A stretch of 64,000 nt of DNA from the NCBI RefSeq assembly GCF_014203395.1, contig NZ_JACHIW010000001.1, positions 372,001 to 436,000 of the forward strand, read 5' to 3'. Shown here piece by piece: positions 48,160-58,725 of this stretch. Positions within the stretch are counted from its first letter, which is position 1. Each line of letters opens with the position of its first letter. Under the pieces are notes generated by a model. It was not told the origin of the DNA. It worked only from the letters and a program-made list of their open reading frames with translations, and made no database searches. The position numbers were made by a program, and so were the translations under genes. This DNA comes from Saccharopolyspora phatthalungensis. GTDB taxonomy: Bacteria; Actinomycetota; Actinomycetes; Mycobacteriales; Pseudonocardiaceae.

Positions 48160-49815
48160 TCAGCGCCGCGCCGCCCGGCGGGACAGCAGAAGTTGCAGGT
48201 GGGCGCTCAACCGTTCCGTGGCATTGGAGAAGTCGATGCCGGTGATCTCGCCCGCTCGGCGAATGCGGTAGCGGAGGGTGTTGGGGTGGACGTGCAGGCC
48301 GTCGCTGGCCGCTCGGACATCACCGAACGCCTCCAGGTACGCCAGCAACGAGCGGGCCAGGTCCGTGCCGTGCTCCGCGTCGTGGCCGTACAGCGCCGTC
48401 AGACGGGAGTCGCGGAACCGTTCGTTGCCCTGCAGGACCGTCAGGATCTCGCTGATCACCACCTGCGCCCGGACATCCGAGATGGTGGCGATCTCCGCGT
48501 GCAGGTCGTGGGTCATCGCGTCGAGGATCCGGTCCGCCTCGGTACGCGACTCCGCCACCTCATCCAGCGTCCGCACCGCCGAGCCCACGCCCACCTGCAC
48601 CTTCGCCCGCAGGTGCTGCTTGGCCGCCGTCACGATCTCGCGGGTCAGGCTCAGGGCCGCCGCCACCGCCGAACGCTCCGGCAGGTCCGGCAGCAGCACG
48701 TACACCCGCGAACCGATCGTGGTGACCAGTGCACTGCGCCGGTACGCCGAGGAATGTACCGAGATCAGGCTCGTCATCTCGGCCCGTTGCAACTCCAGTT
48801 CGGAGCGGTCCGAGCTGGCGTCCGACGGGCGCAGCGTGAACACCACGACCACCGCGGGCTTCGCCGGATCCGCGCCGATGTTGTCGGCCACCGACTGGGC
48901 GTCGATCAGGCCGTCGAGCAGGCCGGTCAGCAAGTTCTCCCGGAACCGCGGCCCGGCCGTGGCCTCGGTGCGCTGCCGGATCAGCTGGAGCGCCGCGACG
49001 CGCGCCGCGCCCAGCAGCGCCCGCTCGGAACGCTCCGCCAACGGCCGCTTGCCCTCCTGCACCCAGATCGTGCCCAAGGGCTGGGTGCCCGCGTGGATGC
49101 CGACCGCCATCCGGCTCCGGATGCCCAGGTCGGGCCGCTCGTCGATGCGCACGACCTCCTCGCCCGCCCGCAGCCGCTGGTAGACCCCCCACTCCCGGAG
49201 CATCGCCAGGTACGGCTCCGGCCCCTGCCGCCCCAGGATCGACAGCCGGCGCAGCTCATCGACCTCATCGTCGGAACGCGAGTAGGCCAGCACCCGGCTC
49301 GCGGTGTCCTCGATGGCCACGATGCCATCGGTCATCGCCGCCACCGTCTGGGCCAGCGAGAACAGGTCGCCGAGCGCCTCGCCCAGGTCCGCGTCGGTGG
49401 TCAGCCGGGCGTTGTCCACGGCCGACCGCGCGAAGGATTCCAGCCGCTCCCAGCGGACCTCGGGCCGCACGCCGAGCAGCGCGATCCGGCAGTCGATCGC
49501 GGTATCGCGCAGGGCACGCGCGTCGGTTTCGGAGTCGACCTTGACTGCCACGGCGGCGGCGCCATCGCGCGCCGCGGCGCGCACCAACCGCGCGGCAGCC
49601 CGGCCACGCGCGCCGATGACCAGCACGAAATCGCCGTTGCGACCGCTGCCGGACTCCTCCTCCGGGTCGACAATGACGACGTCACGCACCTCGATGTCGA
49701 AGCCGCCCGGTGCCGCGAGCACGTCCACCAGGGGCTCGCCCACCGCGATGAGGAGCTGGCGCAGCGGCACCCCCACCACGCCAACGCTCACCGCGTCGAC
49801 TCCGACCTCAGACAC
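48160..49815 (-). CDS. PucR-family regulator of proline degradation (PruC-like)
   Basis: About 551 residues from the GTG at 49815. An N-terminal ligand-type domain is followed by a GAF-like middle region (DGIVAIEDTASRVLAYS) and the PucR C-terminal helix-turn-helix (LLAYLEAFGDVRAASDGLHVHPNTLRYRIRRAGEITG). It is divergent from pruA and the proline dehydrogenase, the same layout as M. tuberculosis Rv1186c-pruA-pruB, where PruC activates the pair. Regulation of proline use is therefore a strong inference. Confidence 0.9.
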   Translation of the reverse strand: MSEVGVDAVSVGVVGVPLRQLLIAVGEPLVDVLAAPGGFDIEVRDVVIVDPEEESGSGRNGDFVLVIGARGRAAARLVRAAARDGAAAVAVKVDSETDARALRDTAIDCRIALLGVRPEVRWERLESFARSAVDNARLTTDADLGEALGDLFSLAQTVAAMTDGIVAIEDTASRVLAYSRSDDEVDELRRLSILGRQGPEPYLAMLREWGVYQRLRAGEEVVRIDERPDLGIRSRMAVGIHAGTQPLGTIWVQEGKRPLAERSERALLGAARVAALQLIRQRTEATAGPRFRENLLTGLLDGLIDAQSVADNIGADPAKPAVVVVFTLRPSDASSDRSELELQRAEMTSLISVHSSAYRRSALVTTIGSRVYVLLPDLPERSAVAAALSLTREIVTAAKQHLRAKVQVGVGSAVRTLDEVAESRTEADRILDAMTHDLHAEIATISDVRAQVVISEILTVLQGNERFRDSRLTALYGHDAEHGTDLARSLLAYLEAFGDVRAASDGLHVHPNTLRYRIRRAGEITGIDFSNATERLSAHLQLLLSRRAARR

Positions 49816-49827
49816 CCAGGACCTCAC

Positions 49828-49843
49828 TTGTTCAACCGAACAA
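49828..49843. promoter_or_regulatory. Perfect inverted repeat in the regulator-pruA promoter region
   Basis: TTGTTC-AACC-GAACAA is a perfect 6-bp inverted repeat with a 4-base centre. A weaker one (ATTG-CCAA-CAAT) lies nearby at 49850-49861. Together they may form the operator for the PucR-type regulator. Assignment is inference. Confidence 0.45.
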
Positions 49844-49968
49844 TCTGATATTGCCAACAATAGCCGATCGGACAATCCCGGGGCGCTAACGAAACCTTAA
49901 CCTCCCAAGTGACAGCACCATTTGCCCGCACGACAGCGCGACTTCCCCGCAAGGAGGCGAAATTGGCC

Positions 49969-51597
<1,629 letters not shown>

Positions 51598-51603
51598 GAG
51601 CGA

Positions 51604-51636
51604 GGGCACCCTGGACCGAGTCGCTCCAGGGTGCCC
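51604..51636 (+). terminator. Hairpin between pruA and proline dehydrogenase
   Basis: A perfect 12-bp stem (GGGCACCCTGGA / TCCAGGGTGCCC) with a 9-base loop, 6 bases after the pruA stop. No U-run follows. It may lower read-through into the proline dehydrogenase gene. Confidence 0.65.
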
Positions 51637-51773
51637 CTCCACCCCGAAGTTCCCGCTCCGAACCCTTTGCCGGTGTCGTCCGGCGAACCGCGGCACGCAT
51701 TCTCGACTTGCAGGCAACGCGGAAGGCAGGAGATCCCCACCCCCCGAACACAGCTGCACGAAGGAGACCCACG

Positions 51774-52703
51774 ATGCTGCGCAGCACCTTGCTGGCCGCC
51801 GCCCGTTCCCAGGGCGTGCGCCGACTCGTGGAGGCCAACCCGCTGACCAAGCCGGTCGTCGCGCGGTTCGTCGCCGGCACCACACCCGAGGACGCGGTCC
51901 GGGCCACCCGGACCCTGCGTGACCGCAACATGTACGTCACGCTCGATCACCTCGGCGAAGACACGCTCGATGCGCAGCAGGCCGCCGACACCGTCCGCGC
52001 CTACCAGGAGATGCTGCAGGTGCTGTCCACCGAGGGTCTGGCCGACCGGGCCGAGGTCTCGGTGAAGCTTTCCGCGGTCGGGCAGTTCCTGGCCACCGAC
52101 GGGGAGAAGATCGCCCTCGACAATGCGCGGCTGATCTGTGAGGCCGCGGCCGCCGCCGGGACCACGGTCACCCTCGACATGGAGGACCACACCACCACCG
52201 ACTCGACGCTGGGCATCCTCCGCGACCTGCGGGTGGACTTCCCGTGGGTCGGCGCGGTGCTGCAGGCTTACCTGCACCGGACCGAGCAGGACTGCCGCGA
52301 CCTGGCGACCGAGGGCTCCCGGGTGCGGCTGTGCAAGGGCGCCTACTCCGAGCCCGCATCGGTGGCCTACCAGGACAAGGCCGAGGTGGACCGCTCCTAT
52401 GTGCGCTGCCTGAAGATCCTGATGGAGGGCGCCGGCTACCCGATGGTGGCCAGCCACGACCCGCGGATGGTGGCGATCGCCGCGGATCTGGCCACGCGGG
52501 CCGGGCGCAGCGCGGACAGCTACGAGTTCCAGATGCTCTACGGCATTCGGGCCGAGGAACAGAAGCGGATCGCCGCGGCGGGCAACAAGCTGCGGGTGTA
52601 CGTGGCCTACGGCGACGAGTGGTACGGCTACTTCATGCGCCGCCTCGCCGAGCGCCCGGCCAACCTCGTTTTCTTCCTCCGGTCCCTGATCTCGCAGAAC
52701 TGA
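51774..52703 (+). CDS. Proline dehydrogenase (FAD)
   Basis: 309 residues. Monofunctional PRODH that oxidises proline to P5C and passes electrons to the respiratory chain. Barrel landmarks are TLDHLGEDT, VSVKLSAVG, TLDMEDHTTTDSTL, LCKGAYSEP and the C-terminal YEFQMLYGIR then YGDEWYGYFMRRLAERP, which contact proline and FAD. Equivalent to pruB (Rv1188). A GAAGGAG box lies 7 bases before the ATG. It lies 176 bp downstream of pruA with a hairpin between them. Confidence 0.96.
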   Translation: MLRSTLLAAARSQGVRRLVEANPLTKPVVARFVAGTTPEDAVRATRTLRDRNMYVTLDHLGEDTLDAQQAADTVRAYQEMLQVLSTEGLADRAEVSVKLSAVGQFLATDGEKIALDNARLICEAAAAAGTTVTLDMEDHTTTDSTLGILRDLRVDFPWVGAVLQAYLHRTEQDCRDLATEGSRVRLCKGAYSEPASVAYQDKAEVDRSYVRCLKILMEGAGYPMVASHDPRMVAIAADLATRAGRSADSYEFQMLYGIRAEEQKRIAAAGNKLRVYVAYGDEWYGYFMRRLAERPANLVFFLRSLISQN

Positions 52704-52721
52704 TCCGGCGGCGCCGGACCA

Positions 52722-52749
52722 CGCCGCGATTTCCATGGAAATCGCGGCG
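52722..52749. terminator. Bidirectional terminator between proline dehydrogenase and cyanase
   Basis: Arms CGCCGCGATTTCC / GGAAATCGCGGCG around a central AT make a near-perfect 28-bp palindrome between converging genes, 18 bases after the proline dehydrogenase stop. Confidence 0.8.
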
Positions 52750-52760
52750 CATCAAGGGGG

Positions 52761-53201
52761 CTACCACCTGTAGTCCAGGAATTTCCCGTCCAGGGTGACC
52801 ACCACGCGGTCGCCCTCCGGATCCAGCCGGCGCTCGACGTCGATCTTGAAGTTGATCGCGCTCATGATCCCGTCGCCGAACTCCTCGTGGATAGCCTCCT
52901 TGATTGCCCCGCCGTAGACCTGCAGAACCTCGTAGAACCGGTAAACGGTCGGATCCGTCGGTACTACCTCGGTAGTGCCGCGATACGGCTGCCGCCGCAA
53001 CGCATCGACGGTCGCCTGGTCGAGATCGAGCAGGTCGGCGACCTTCTCTGCGTCCTCGCGCCCGACCGGGTGCTGGCCGAGCAGCGCGGCGATGGTCCAC
53101 AACAGCGGCTTGTCGATCGCTTCCGAAATCTCCCGCCAGGAGACCTCGCGCCGAGCCCGCTCGGCCGCGATGAGCTCGCCCGCTTCGAGTTTGCCGATCA
53201 T
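52761..53201 (-). CDS. cynS: Cyanate hydratase (cyanase)
   Basis: 146 residues. It converts cyanate plus bicarbonate to ammonia and CO2. The catalytic Arg, Glu and Ser are all present in PTVYRFYEVLQVYG and FGDGIMSAINFKIDV. The N-terminal helical region is also of cyanase type. The start is the ATG at 53201. It follows an aldehyde dehydrogenase by 115 bp on the same strand. No CynR-like gene is adjacent. Confidence 0.95.
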   Translation of the reverse strand: MIGKLEAGELIAAERARREVSWREISEAIDKPLLWTIAALLGQHPVGREDAEKVADLLDLDQATVDALRRQPYRGTTEVVPTDPTVYRFYEVLQVYGGAIKEAIHEEFGDGIMSAINFKIDVERRLDPEGDRVVVTLDGKFLDYRW

Positions 53202-53316
53202 GACAACCGACTCCCATTCCGGTGCGCCGCAACAAAAATTCGCCGACCGCTGTTCGACCATACCCAGCGCCGACCGCCGCAGCACCTCGTGCGAGGCACG
53301 CGGCCGCCCGTCGGAT

Positions 53317-54687
53317 TTACTTCTCCTGGCGGATGAGTTTCTTGTTCACGAACTCCGCCATGCCGTACTTGCCGAGTTCACGGCCGATGCCCGACCGCTT
53401 GACCCCGCCGAACGGCAGATCCGCCTGCGAGCCCGCGAGCCCGTTGATCCACACCATGCCGGTGTCGAGCCGGTCGGCGACCGCACGCGCCTTGTCGACG
53501 TCCTGGCTCCAGACGGCGCCGCCGAGGCCGTACGGGGAGCTGTTCGCCAGCTCCACCGCCTCGTCCTCGTCGGACACCTTGTACACGACGGCGGCCGGGC
53601 CGAAGAGTTCCTCGGAGTAGGCGCGCATCTCCGGCGTCACGCCGGTGATCACGGTCGGCTCCACGTAGGCACCGGGCCCGTCGACGGCCTTTCCTCCGAC
53701 GTGCACCGTAGCGCCCTTGTCGATCGCATCCTGGATCTGCTCCATCAGGCGGTCGGCCGCTTCCCGCGACGACAGCGGGCCGAACCTGGTCGACGGATCC
53801 AGCGGGTCGCCCGGGGTCACCTTCGCGACCTGCTCGGTCAGCGAGGCGACGAAACCCTCGTAGAGGTCTTCCCGCACGATGAACCGCTTCGGCGAGTTGC
53901 ACGCCTGCCCGGCGTTGCCCATCCGGCCCGCGGCGGCCAGCTTCGCCGTCTTCGCCAGATCGTCGGTGTCGAGCAGGATGAACGCATCCGAGCCACCGAG
54001 CTCAAGCACGCATTTCTTCAGGTGGCGGCCGGCGATCTCCGCCACGGCCGAGCCGGCGCGCTCGCTCCCGGTCAGCGAAACACCCTGATTGCGCGGATCC
54101 GCGATGATGTCGGCGACCTGGTCGTTGGTGGCGAAGATGTTGATGTAGGCGCCTTCGGGCAAGCTGGCATCCGCGAAGACCTGTTCCATCGCCAGCGCGG
54201 CCTGCGGACAGTTGGGCGCATGCTTGAGGATGATGGTGTTGCCGAGCATCAGGTTGGGCGCGGCGAACCGCGCCACCTGGTAGTAAGGGAAGTTCCACGG
54301 CATGATGCCGAGCAGCGACCCGACCGGTGCCGACCGCACGACAGCAGTGCCGCCGCTGACCGAAAGCTCCTCGTCGGCCAGGAAGCCCGGGCCCTCGGTG
54401 GCGTAGTAGCGGTAGATGCTCGACACGATGTCGATCTCGCCCTGCGCCTGCCGGAACGGCTTGCCCATCTCGGTTCCGATGATCTTGGCGAGCTCGTCCT
54501 TTCGCTCCTGGTAGATCTCCGCGACGCGGCTCAGCACCGCCGAACGGGTCCCGACCGGGCTGAGCCGCCACGACCGGTAGGCCTCGTACGAGGCCGCCAG
54601 GGCCGATTCGACCTCCGCCGAGGTTGCCGTCGGGAACTCCTTCAGCAGCTCGCCGGTCGCCGGATTCACCGTCTTGTAAGAAGCCAT
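53317..54687 (-). CDS. NAD(P)-dependent succinate-semialdehyde-type aldehyde dehydrogenase
   Basis: 456 residues. Cofactor segment IMPWNFPYYQVARFAAPNLMLGNTIILKHAPNCP, general-base region KKCVLELGGSDAFIL, catalytic Cys in GNAGQACNSPKRF, and C-terminal PFGGVKRSGIGRELG. Closest by motif to succinate-semialdehyde dehydrogenases of the GabD type. The ATG at 54687 (MASYKTVNPATGELL) is the natural start. It is followed by cynS on the same strand and is divergent from the small membrane protein at 54875. Confidence 0.93.
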   Translation of the reverse strand: MASYKTVNPATGELLKEFPTATSAEVESALAASYEAYRSWRLSPVGTRSAVLSRVAEIYQERKDELAKIIGTEMGKPFRQAQGEIDIVSSIYRYYATEGPGFLADEELSVSGGTAVVRSAPVGSLLGIMPWNFPYYQVARFAAPNLMLGNTIILKHAPNCPQAALAMEQVFADASLPEGAYINIFATNDQVADIIADPRNQGVSLTGSERAGSAVAEIAGRHLKKCVLELGGSDAFILLDTDDLAKTAKLAAAGRMGNAGQACNSPKRFIVREDLYEGFVASLTEQVAKVTPGDPLDPSTRFGPLSSREAADRLMEQIQDAIDKGATVHVGGKAVDGPGAYVEPTVITGVTPEMRAYSEELFGPAAVVYKVSDEDEAVELANSSPYGLGGAVWSQDVDKARAVADRLDTGMVWINGLAGSQADLPFGGVKRSGIGRELGKYGMAEFVNKKLIRQEK

Positions 54688-54874
54688 GAACTTAACGTAC
54701 CTAAGCACCTGCGATCCGACTGATGTCCGGCTCACGGGCCACTCGGATGGTCGCCGACCCGTGCGCGACGGACCTTGGCCTCTATGAAGCGGGCAAGGCT
54801 CGGCGGAAGGTCGGGGCGTCCGAGCCCCGCACGGCAACCACGGGGCTGCCACGATCGAGGATCGGGGATCAGCC

Positions 54875-55204
54875 ATGTCCACCACGAACGCCGCCCACTC
54901 GACGGCGTTGACCCGGGCGTCGGAAACGAACGGCAAAACCGGAGACACCGCGGCAAGCGGCCCCGGCAACGGATTCAGCATCACCAGCAGTCGACACGGC
55001 ATCAAGGTGGAGCTACCGGGCGTGGCAACCATCCCGCTACCTCCGGCGGATGTGCTCGCCTACCTCGCCGGCGTGGTCGTCCTGGCTGGTACTGGGCTGC
55101 TGTCCTGGCCGGTGGCGGTCACCGTGGGCACGGGTCACGTGCTCGCCCACAACCGGCACCGCCTGTTGCTGCGGGAGTTTGGCGAGGCACTCGAAGAGGC
55201 TTGA
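54875..55204 (+). CDS. Small two-helix membrane protein, unknown function
   Basis: 109 residues. A polar N-terminus (residues 1-55, Thr/Ser/Gly-rich) is followed by a hydrophobic hairpin (VLAYLAGVVVLAGTGLLSWPVAVTVGTGHVLA) and a basic tail. Similar short proteins are common in actinobacteria. No function known. It is followed 59 bp later by the AI-2E-type transporter. Confidence 0.7.
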   Translation: MSTTNAAHSTALTRASETNGKTGDTAASGPGNGFSITSSRHGIKVELPGVATIPLPPADVLAYLAGVVVLAGTGLLSWPVAVTVGTGHVLAHNRHRLLLREFGEALEEA

Positions 55205-55263
55205 CGTTCGCGGCAGCGCCTGATCGACGCGCGGAAAGGATTCGGGACTCGTAGATTTGCCGG

Positions 55264-56382
55264 GTGGCGAATCACCGCCGTGACCCGGCCACTCCCGCTG
55301 GGGAACGGGCCGACCGACTGCCACGAGGCTTGGTCGTGCTCCTGGGGATGGCGTCGGCCGTCGTTGTCGTCGCCGGGGTACGGACGGCCTCCTGGTTGAT
55401 CGCGCCGACGTTCCTCGCGCTGGTCATCGTCATCGCCACCAACCCGGTGCCGGTGTGGTTGATCCGCAAGGGGTGTCCGCGCTGGCTGGCCACCCTGACC
55501 CTGATCTTGGTGGTCTACGCGGTGCTGATCGCGTTCGCCCTGGTGGTGGTCGTCTCGGTCGCGCGCCTGGCAACGATCCTGCCCGAGTACGCGCAGCGCG
55601 CCGACGCCCTCGGAGCCGAGCTGAGCAAGGCGCTGGCGAAGTTCGGCATCGGGCCGGAACAGATCAAGGCCGCCGGGAGCACGGTCAACTACGGTCAACT
55701 CGCCGGCTTCATCGGCACGTTGCTGTCCGGCATCGCAAGCGTAAGCACCAACCTGGTGTTCCTCCTCGCGCTGCTGCTGTTCCTGGGCATCGAGACCGGC
55801 GGGGTCGGCCGCCGGATGGAGATCGTGTCCACCTACCACCCGAGGATGGCCGGGGCGCTGGGCGGCTTCACCCACGGCACCCGCAGCTACCTGGTGGTGT
55901 CGACGGTCTTCGGCCTGATCGTCGCGGTGCTCGACACCATCGCGCTGGCCCTGCTCGGGGTGCCGCTGCCGGTTCTGTGGGGCCTGCTGGCTTTCGTCAC
56001 CAACTACATCCCCAACATCGGGTTCATCATCGGCCTGCTGCCCCCGGTCCTGCTCGCCCTGCTGGAGGGCGGCTGGCAGCTCGCCATCGTCGTGACCGTC
56101 GTCTACATCGTGCTCAACTTCGTGGTGCAAAGCCTGATCCAACCGCGCGTCGTCGGCGACGCCGTGGGCCTGTCGGTGACCGTGACGCTGCTGTCGCTGG
56201 TGTTCTGGACCTGGGCGATCGGGCCGCTCGGAGCGGTGCTCGCCGTCCCATTGACGCTGCTGGCCAAGGCGCTGCTGGTGGACAGCGATCCGCGGGCGGC
56301 GTGGGCGAGCGCCTTCCTGGTCTCCGACCGGGTCAGCGCCGAGCGGGCCGAGAGGAAATCGCCGCGCACCGAAGGCAATTGA
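55264..56382 (+). CDS. AI-2E/PerM-family transporter
   Basis: 372 residues with about eight membrane helices. The family motif PLPVLWGLLAFVTNYIPNIGFIIGLLPPVLLALLEGG is clear. PerM-type proteins export small molecules or ions (autoinducer-2, Na+/H+ exchange); substrate not determined. GTG start. Confidence 0.93.
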   Translation: MANHRRDPATPAGERADRLPRGLVVLLGMASAVVVVAGVRTASWLIAPTFLALVIVIATNPVPVWLIRKGCPRWLATLTLILVVYAVLIAFALVVVVSVARLATILPEYAQRADALGAELSKALAKFGIGPEQIKAAGSTVNYGQLAGFIGTLLSGIASVSTNLVFLLALLLFLGIETGGVGRRMEIVSTYHPRMAGALGGFTHGTRSYLVVSTVFGLIVAVLDTIALALLGVPLPVLWGLLAFVTNYIPNIGFIIGLLPPVLLALLEGGWQLAIVVTVVYIVLNFVVQSLIQPRVVGDAVGLSVTVTLLSLVFWTWAIGPLGAVLAVPLTLLAKALLVDSDPRAAWASAFLVSDRVSAERAERKSPRTEGN

Positions 56383-56735
56383 GAGTGTCCACATCGGACA
56401 TCAGCATGTAACGCCCGTTCGAAGGCGATCTCCACTCGGACGATTCCGATCTTCCCACGCTTGCGGCCGTGAGAGCCAAAGGGCAGATCCCGCCGGAAAA
56501 AGGTCAACCCGCAGGTTCTTTCGCTCGGCGGCATCGCGCCTCACAACCTGGACGAAAAGGTGCTTTTGACATTCCGCGAGAGCTGGCGGCGGAGGCATAC
56601 GAGAGGTGGCAGAAATCGAGCTGACCGATATCCCCCTGCCCGAAAGGGAACGGTGTCTGCACTAAGGTTGTAGCTCGGCTTGCGGATGATGTTGACTCTT
56701 TCCGGATCAAGACGAAGAAGATCCGGAGGATCGAA
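56383..56735. other. Intergenic region before the secreted protease
   Basis: About 350 bases with only weak short frames. Lower GC near 56560-56730 and a GGAGG box before the GTG at 56736 suggest the protease promoter and leader are here. Nothing else recognised. Confidence 0.5.
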
Positions 56736-57521
56736 GTGTTACGAATTCTGCGCCCCAAGGTGATCGCCGGGATGGTCGCCGCTGCCGCAGCGGTTGGTGC
56801 GGGCGTGGCGATGTCGGTCCCTGCGGGCGCGGTGGCCAATGCACGGGACGCCGAGGACGGCGCGTTTCCGTTCGCCGTCAAGTTCTTGATGAGCGACATC
56901 CCGAAACCGGACGGCAGCACCTACGACAGCGCTTGCTCCGGCGCGCTGATCGATCCGCAGTGGGTGATCACGGCCGGGCACTGCTTCCACGATGTCGACC
57001 GCAAGCCGGTGAGCGGGCCGACGCCGTATGCGACGACCGCGATCGTCGGACGCACGGACGACGCCGAGGCGGACAAGGGCCATGAGGTGGACGTCGTGGA
57101 GGTCCGGCAGTCGCCGGTGAGCGACGTCGCGGTCGTCAAGCTGAAGAAGCCGATCAAGGACGTGCGCCCGCTGGCGCTGCGCTCGGCCGCGCCGCGGCCC
57201 GGGGAAACCCTGGTGCTGGCGGGCTGGGGCCAGGAGTCCGCCGACGCGACCGAGCCCGCCACCCACCTGCAGGTCGGCAAGGTCCGGATCCAAGAGGTGC
57301 AGGACAAAATCACGACGGTCACCGGCAGTTGGCCGAGCGCGGACACCAGCGCCTGCCCGACCGACTCCGGGGCGCCCTACTTCGAGAACCACCGCGGCGC
57401 GAACGCGCTGGTGTCGGTCGAGAGCGGCGGTCCGGAATGCCCGCACGCCCAACAGGAGAGGACGTCCAGAGTGGACGTCATAGCGGACTGGATCAAGAAA
57501 CAGATCAACGAATCATATTGA
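56736..57521 (+). CDS. Secreted trypsin-like serine protease (S1 family)
   Basis: 261 residues. A Sec signal peptide (residues 1-32, ending VPAGAVA) precedes a chymotrypsin fold. Catalytic His is in ITAGHCF, Asp in SDVAVVKL and Ser in CPTDSGAPYF. The usual GDSGGP is TDSGAP, so the oxyanion-hole glycine is Thr and the second glycine is Ala; activity may be altered. A Cys pair around the active site is present (ACPTDSG, GPECPH). Likely extracellular. Confidence 0.9.
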   Translation: MLRILRPKVIAGMVAAAAAVGAGVAMSVPAGAVANARDAEDGAFPFAVKFLMSDIPKPDGSTYDSACSGALIDPQWVITAGHCFHDVDRKPVSGPTPYATTAIVGRTDDAEADKGHEVDVVEVRQSPVSDVAVVKLKKPIKDVRPLALRSAAPRPGETLVLAGWGQESADATEPATHLQVGKVRIQEVQDKITTVTGSWPSADTSACPTDSGAPYFENHRGANALVSVESGGPECPHAQQERTSRVDVIADWIKKQINESY

Positions 57522-58001
57522 TTGGTCTTGGGATGGGGCCGGGCGGCAAGGTGGTGGGGCGCCGGTGCTGACAACACTGCACCACAGGCAGCTCCGGTCC
57601 AACTCCGCGATACGGGTAGCGACCTGTTGCAGCTGCTGACTCCGCTGTCGCTGATTCACGATTATTGCGATTGCTAGGGGCATGAACGGCAACCAGCTCG
57701 ACGTCGCACTCGGGCTCCGGCCACACCAGCACGTGGTCTTGTCCGCTGCCGCGGCCGTCGGCTGCTGCTCGATCGCGAGAACGAGTCCTTCATGTCACTC
57801 GACCTGCTGTACCGAGTCTACGCAAGATCGACGGCTTACCGTTCCCGACTCTGCTCGGAACCCAGGTTCGCAGTGCTGGGTGGAGTGCCGTGGTGTCTTG
57901 ACCATTTAGGCGATACACAGCCAAAGCGGCATCGGTCAGCCCGCTGATCATTAGCCTGGACCGGCCTCGTCGAGGCAGAACTCCAGGGAAGGAAATACAC
58001 T
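57522..58001. other. Non-coding or decayed region after the protease
   Basis: About 480 bases without a convincing gene. Several short frames on both strands exist but none has recognisable similarity. It marks the start of a 1.8-kb stretch of broken genes. A GGAAGG box ahead of 58002 belongs to the ESX-like remnant. Confidence 0.5.
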
Positions 58002-58231
58002 GTGCCGGACGGATTTCGCGTCGACCTCGGGGCACTGAAAGACGCAGGGGTGTCGAAAACCTGGCCAAGGACGCCCTTGAGATCTCCGGGCGGCTCACCG
58101 AGTGCGTCAAGTCGTACGAGGAACTGGATCAAGGAGCGCAAGACCGCTTTGACCAGATCCTTCAAGCCGGCGGCGACGGGGTCTGGCCGATCGCCTCCCA
58201 CCAGACCGGCTGGAGAAGTACCGCACCCTGA
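58002..58231 (+). pseudogene. Frameshifted ESX/WXG100-like small protein remnant
   Basis: Begins with GTG and PDGFRVDLGALKDAG, then a frameshift near 58052 leads to VENLAKDALEISGRLTECV and KSYEELDQGAQDRFDQIL, ending at a TGA (58229-58231). The beginning and the middle match the pattern of actinobacterial ESX-associated proteins, but about 40-50 residues expected between them are missing and the frame changes. A third frame after 58190 (RLPPDRLEKYRTLSRVGE) also looks like former coding sequence. The Shine-Dalgarno is good. Decayed gene; family assignment from pattern memory. Confidence 0.5.
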
Positions 58232-58248
58232 GTCGTGTCGGTGAGTAA

Positions 58249-58431
58249 TCGATCCTGGTCGACTTGTTGTCGGCGAGCCTGGTTACTCGGCAGATCCCGG
58301 TCAGTCCTTCCGAACGGGATGCACTGGCTGCTTTACTGAACTGGTTCCGCCCGGCTGTGGTTGCCGATCTCGCGTACATCCGCGACCGCGAGAACACGCT
58401 CGCCTCGCTGAACGTCACCGACCGGCCCTGA
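58249..58431 (+). pseudogene. Fragment of a protein-coding gene without a start
   Basis: Frame reading LVDLLSASLVTRQIPVSPSERDALAAL then NWFRPAVVADLAYIRDRENTLASLNVTDRP before a TGA, with no start codon after the preceding TAA. The composition is protein-like. The next 250 bases in the same frame carry the small gene at 58477, so the two may once have been adjacent genes of an ESX-type immunity or accessory locus. Not recognised. Confidence 0.35.
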
Positions 58432-58476
58432 GCGGTCTTTGTATCCATTACTAGGCACCCTCAACGAGGTCCGCTC

Positions 58477-58725
58477 GTGGCCCATGCGGACCTGGAGAGC
58501 GAGAAGTGGGTCTCCGAGCTGCACGAGGACTACGCCGAGTCCACGGTGTCGTCGGGATTCGCGACGTTCTTGGAAGCCCTGTGGGCGGCCTCCGTAGCGG
58601 CGCTGACCGCCGCCGAGCGCGCCCAACTCATGATGTGGTTTCCGCGCCTGCGGGACACCCTTGAAAACAGCAATGGCGGACCCGTTCAAGATCGCATCGC
58701 CATTTCATCGCCATTTGCGAGCTGA
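58477..58725 (+). CDS. Small unknown protein, possibly a remnant
   Basis: 82 residues from a GTG with GAGG 7 bases upstream. DLESEKWVSELHEDYAESTVSSGF then ATFLEALWAASVAALTAAERAQLMMWFPRLRDTL reads like a compact helical protein. The frame is intact but it sits among broken genes and its last 15 residues look unselected. Overlaps the tail of the minus-strand nuclease-like remnant. Function unknown. Confidence 0.4.
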   Translation: MAHADLESEKWVSELHEDYAESTVSSGFATFLEALWAASVAALTAAERAQLMMWFPRLRDTLENSNGGPVQDRIAISSPFAS

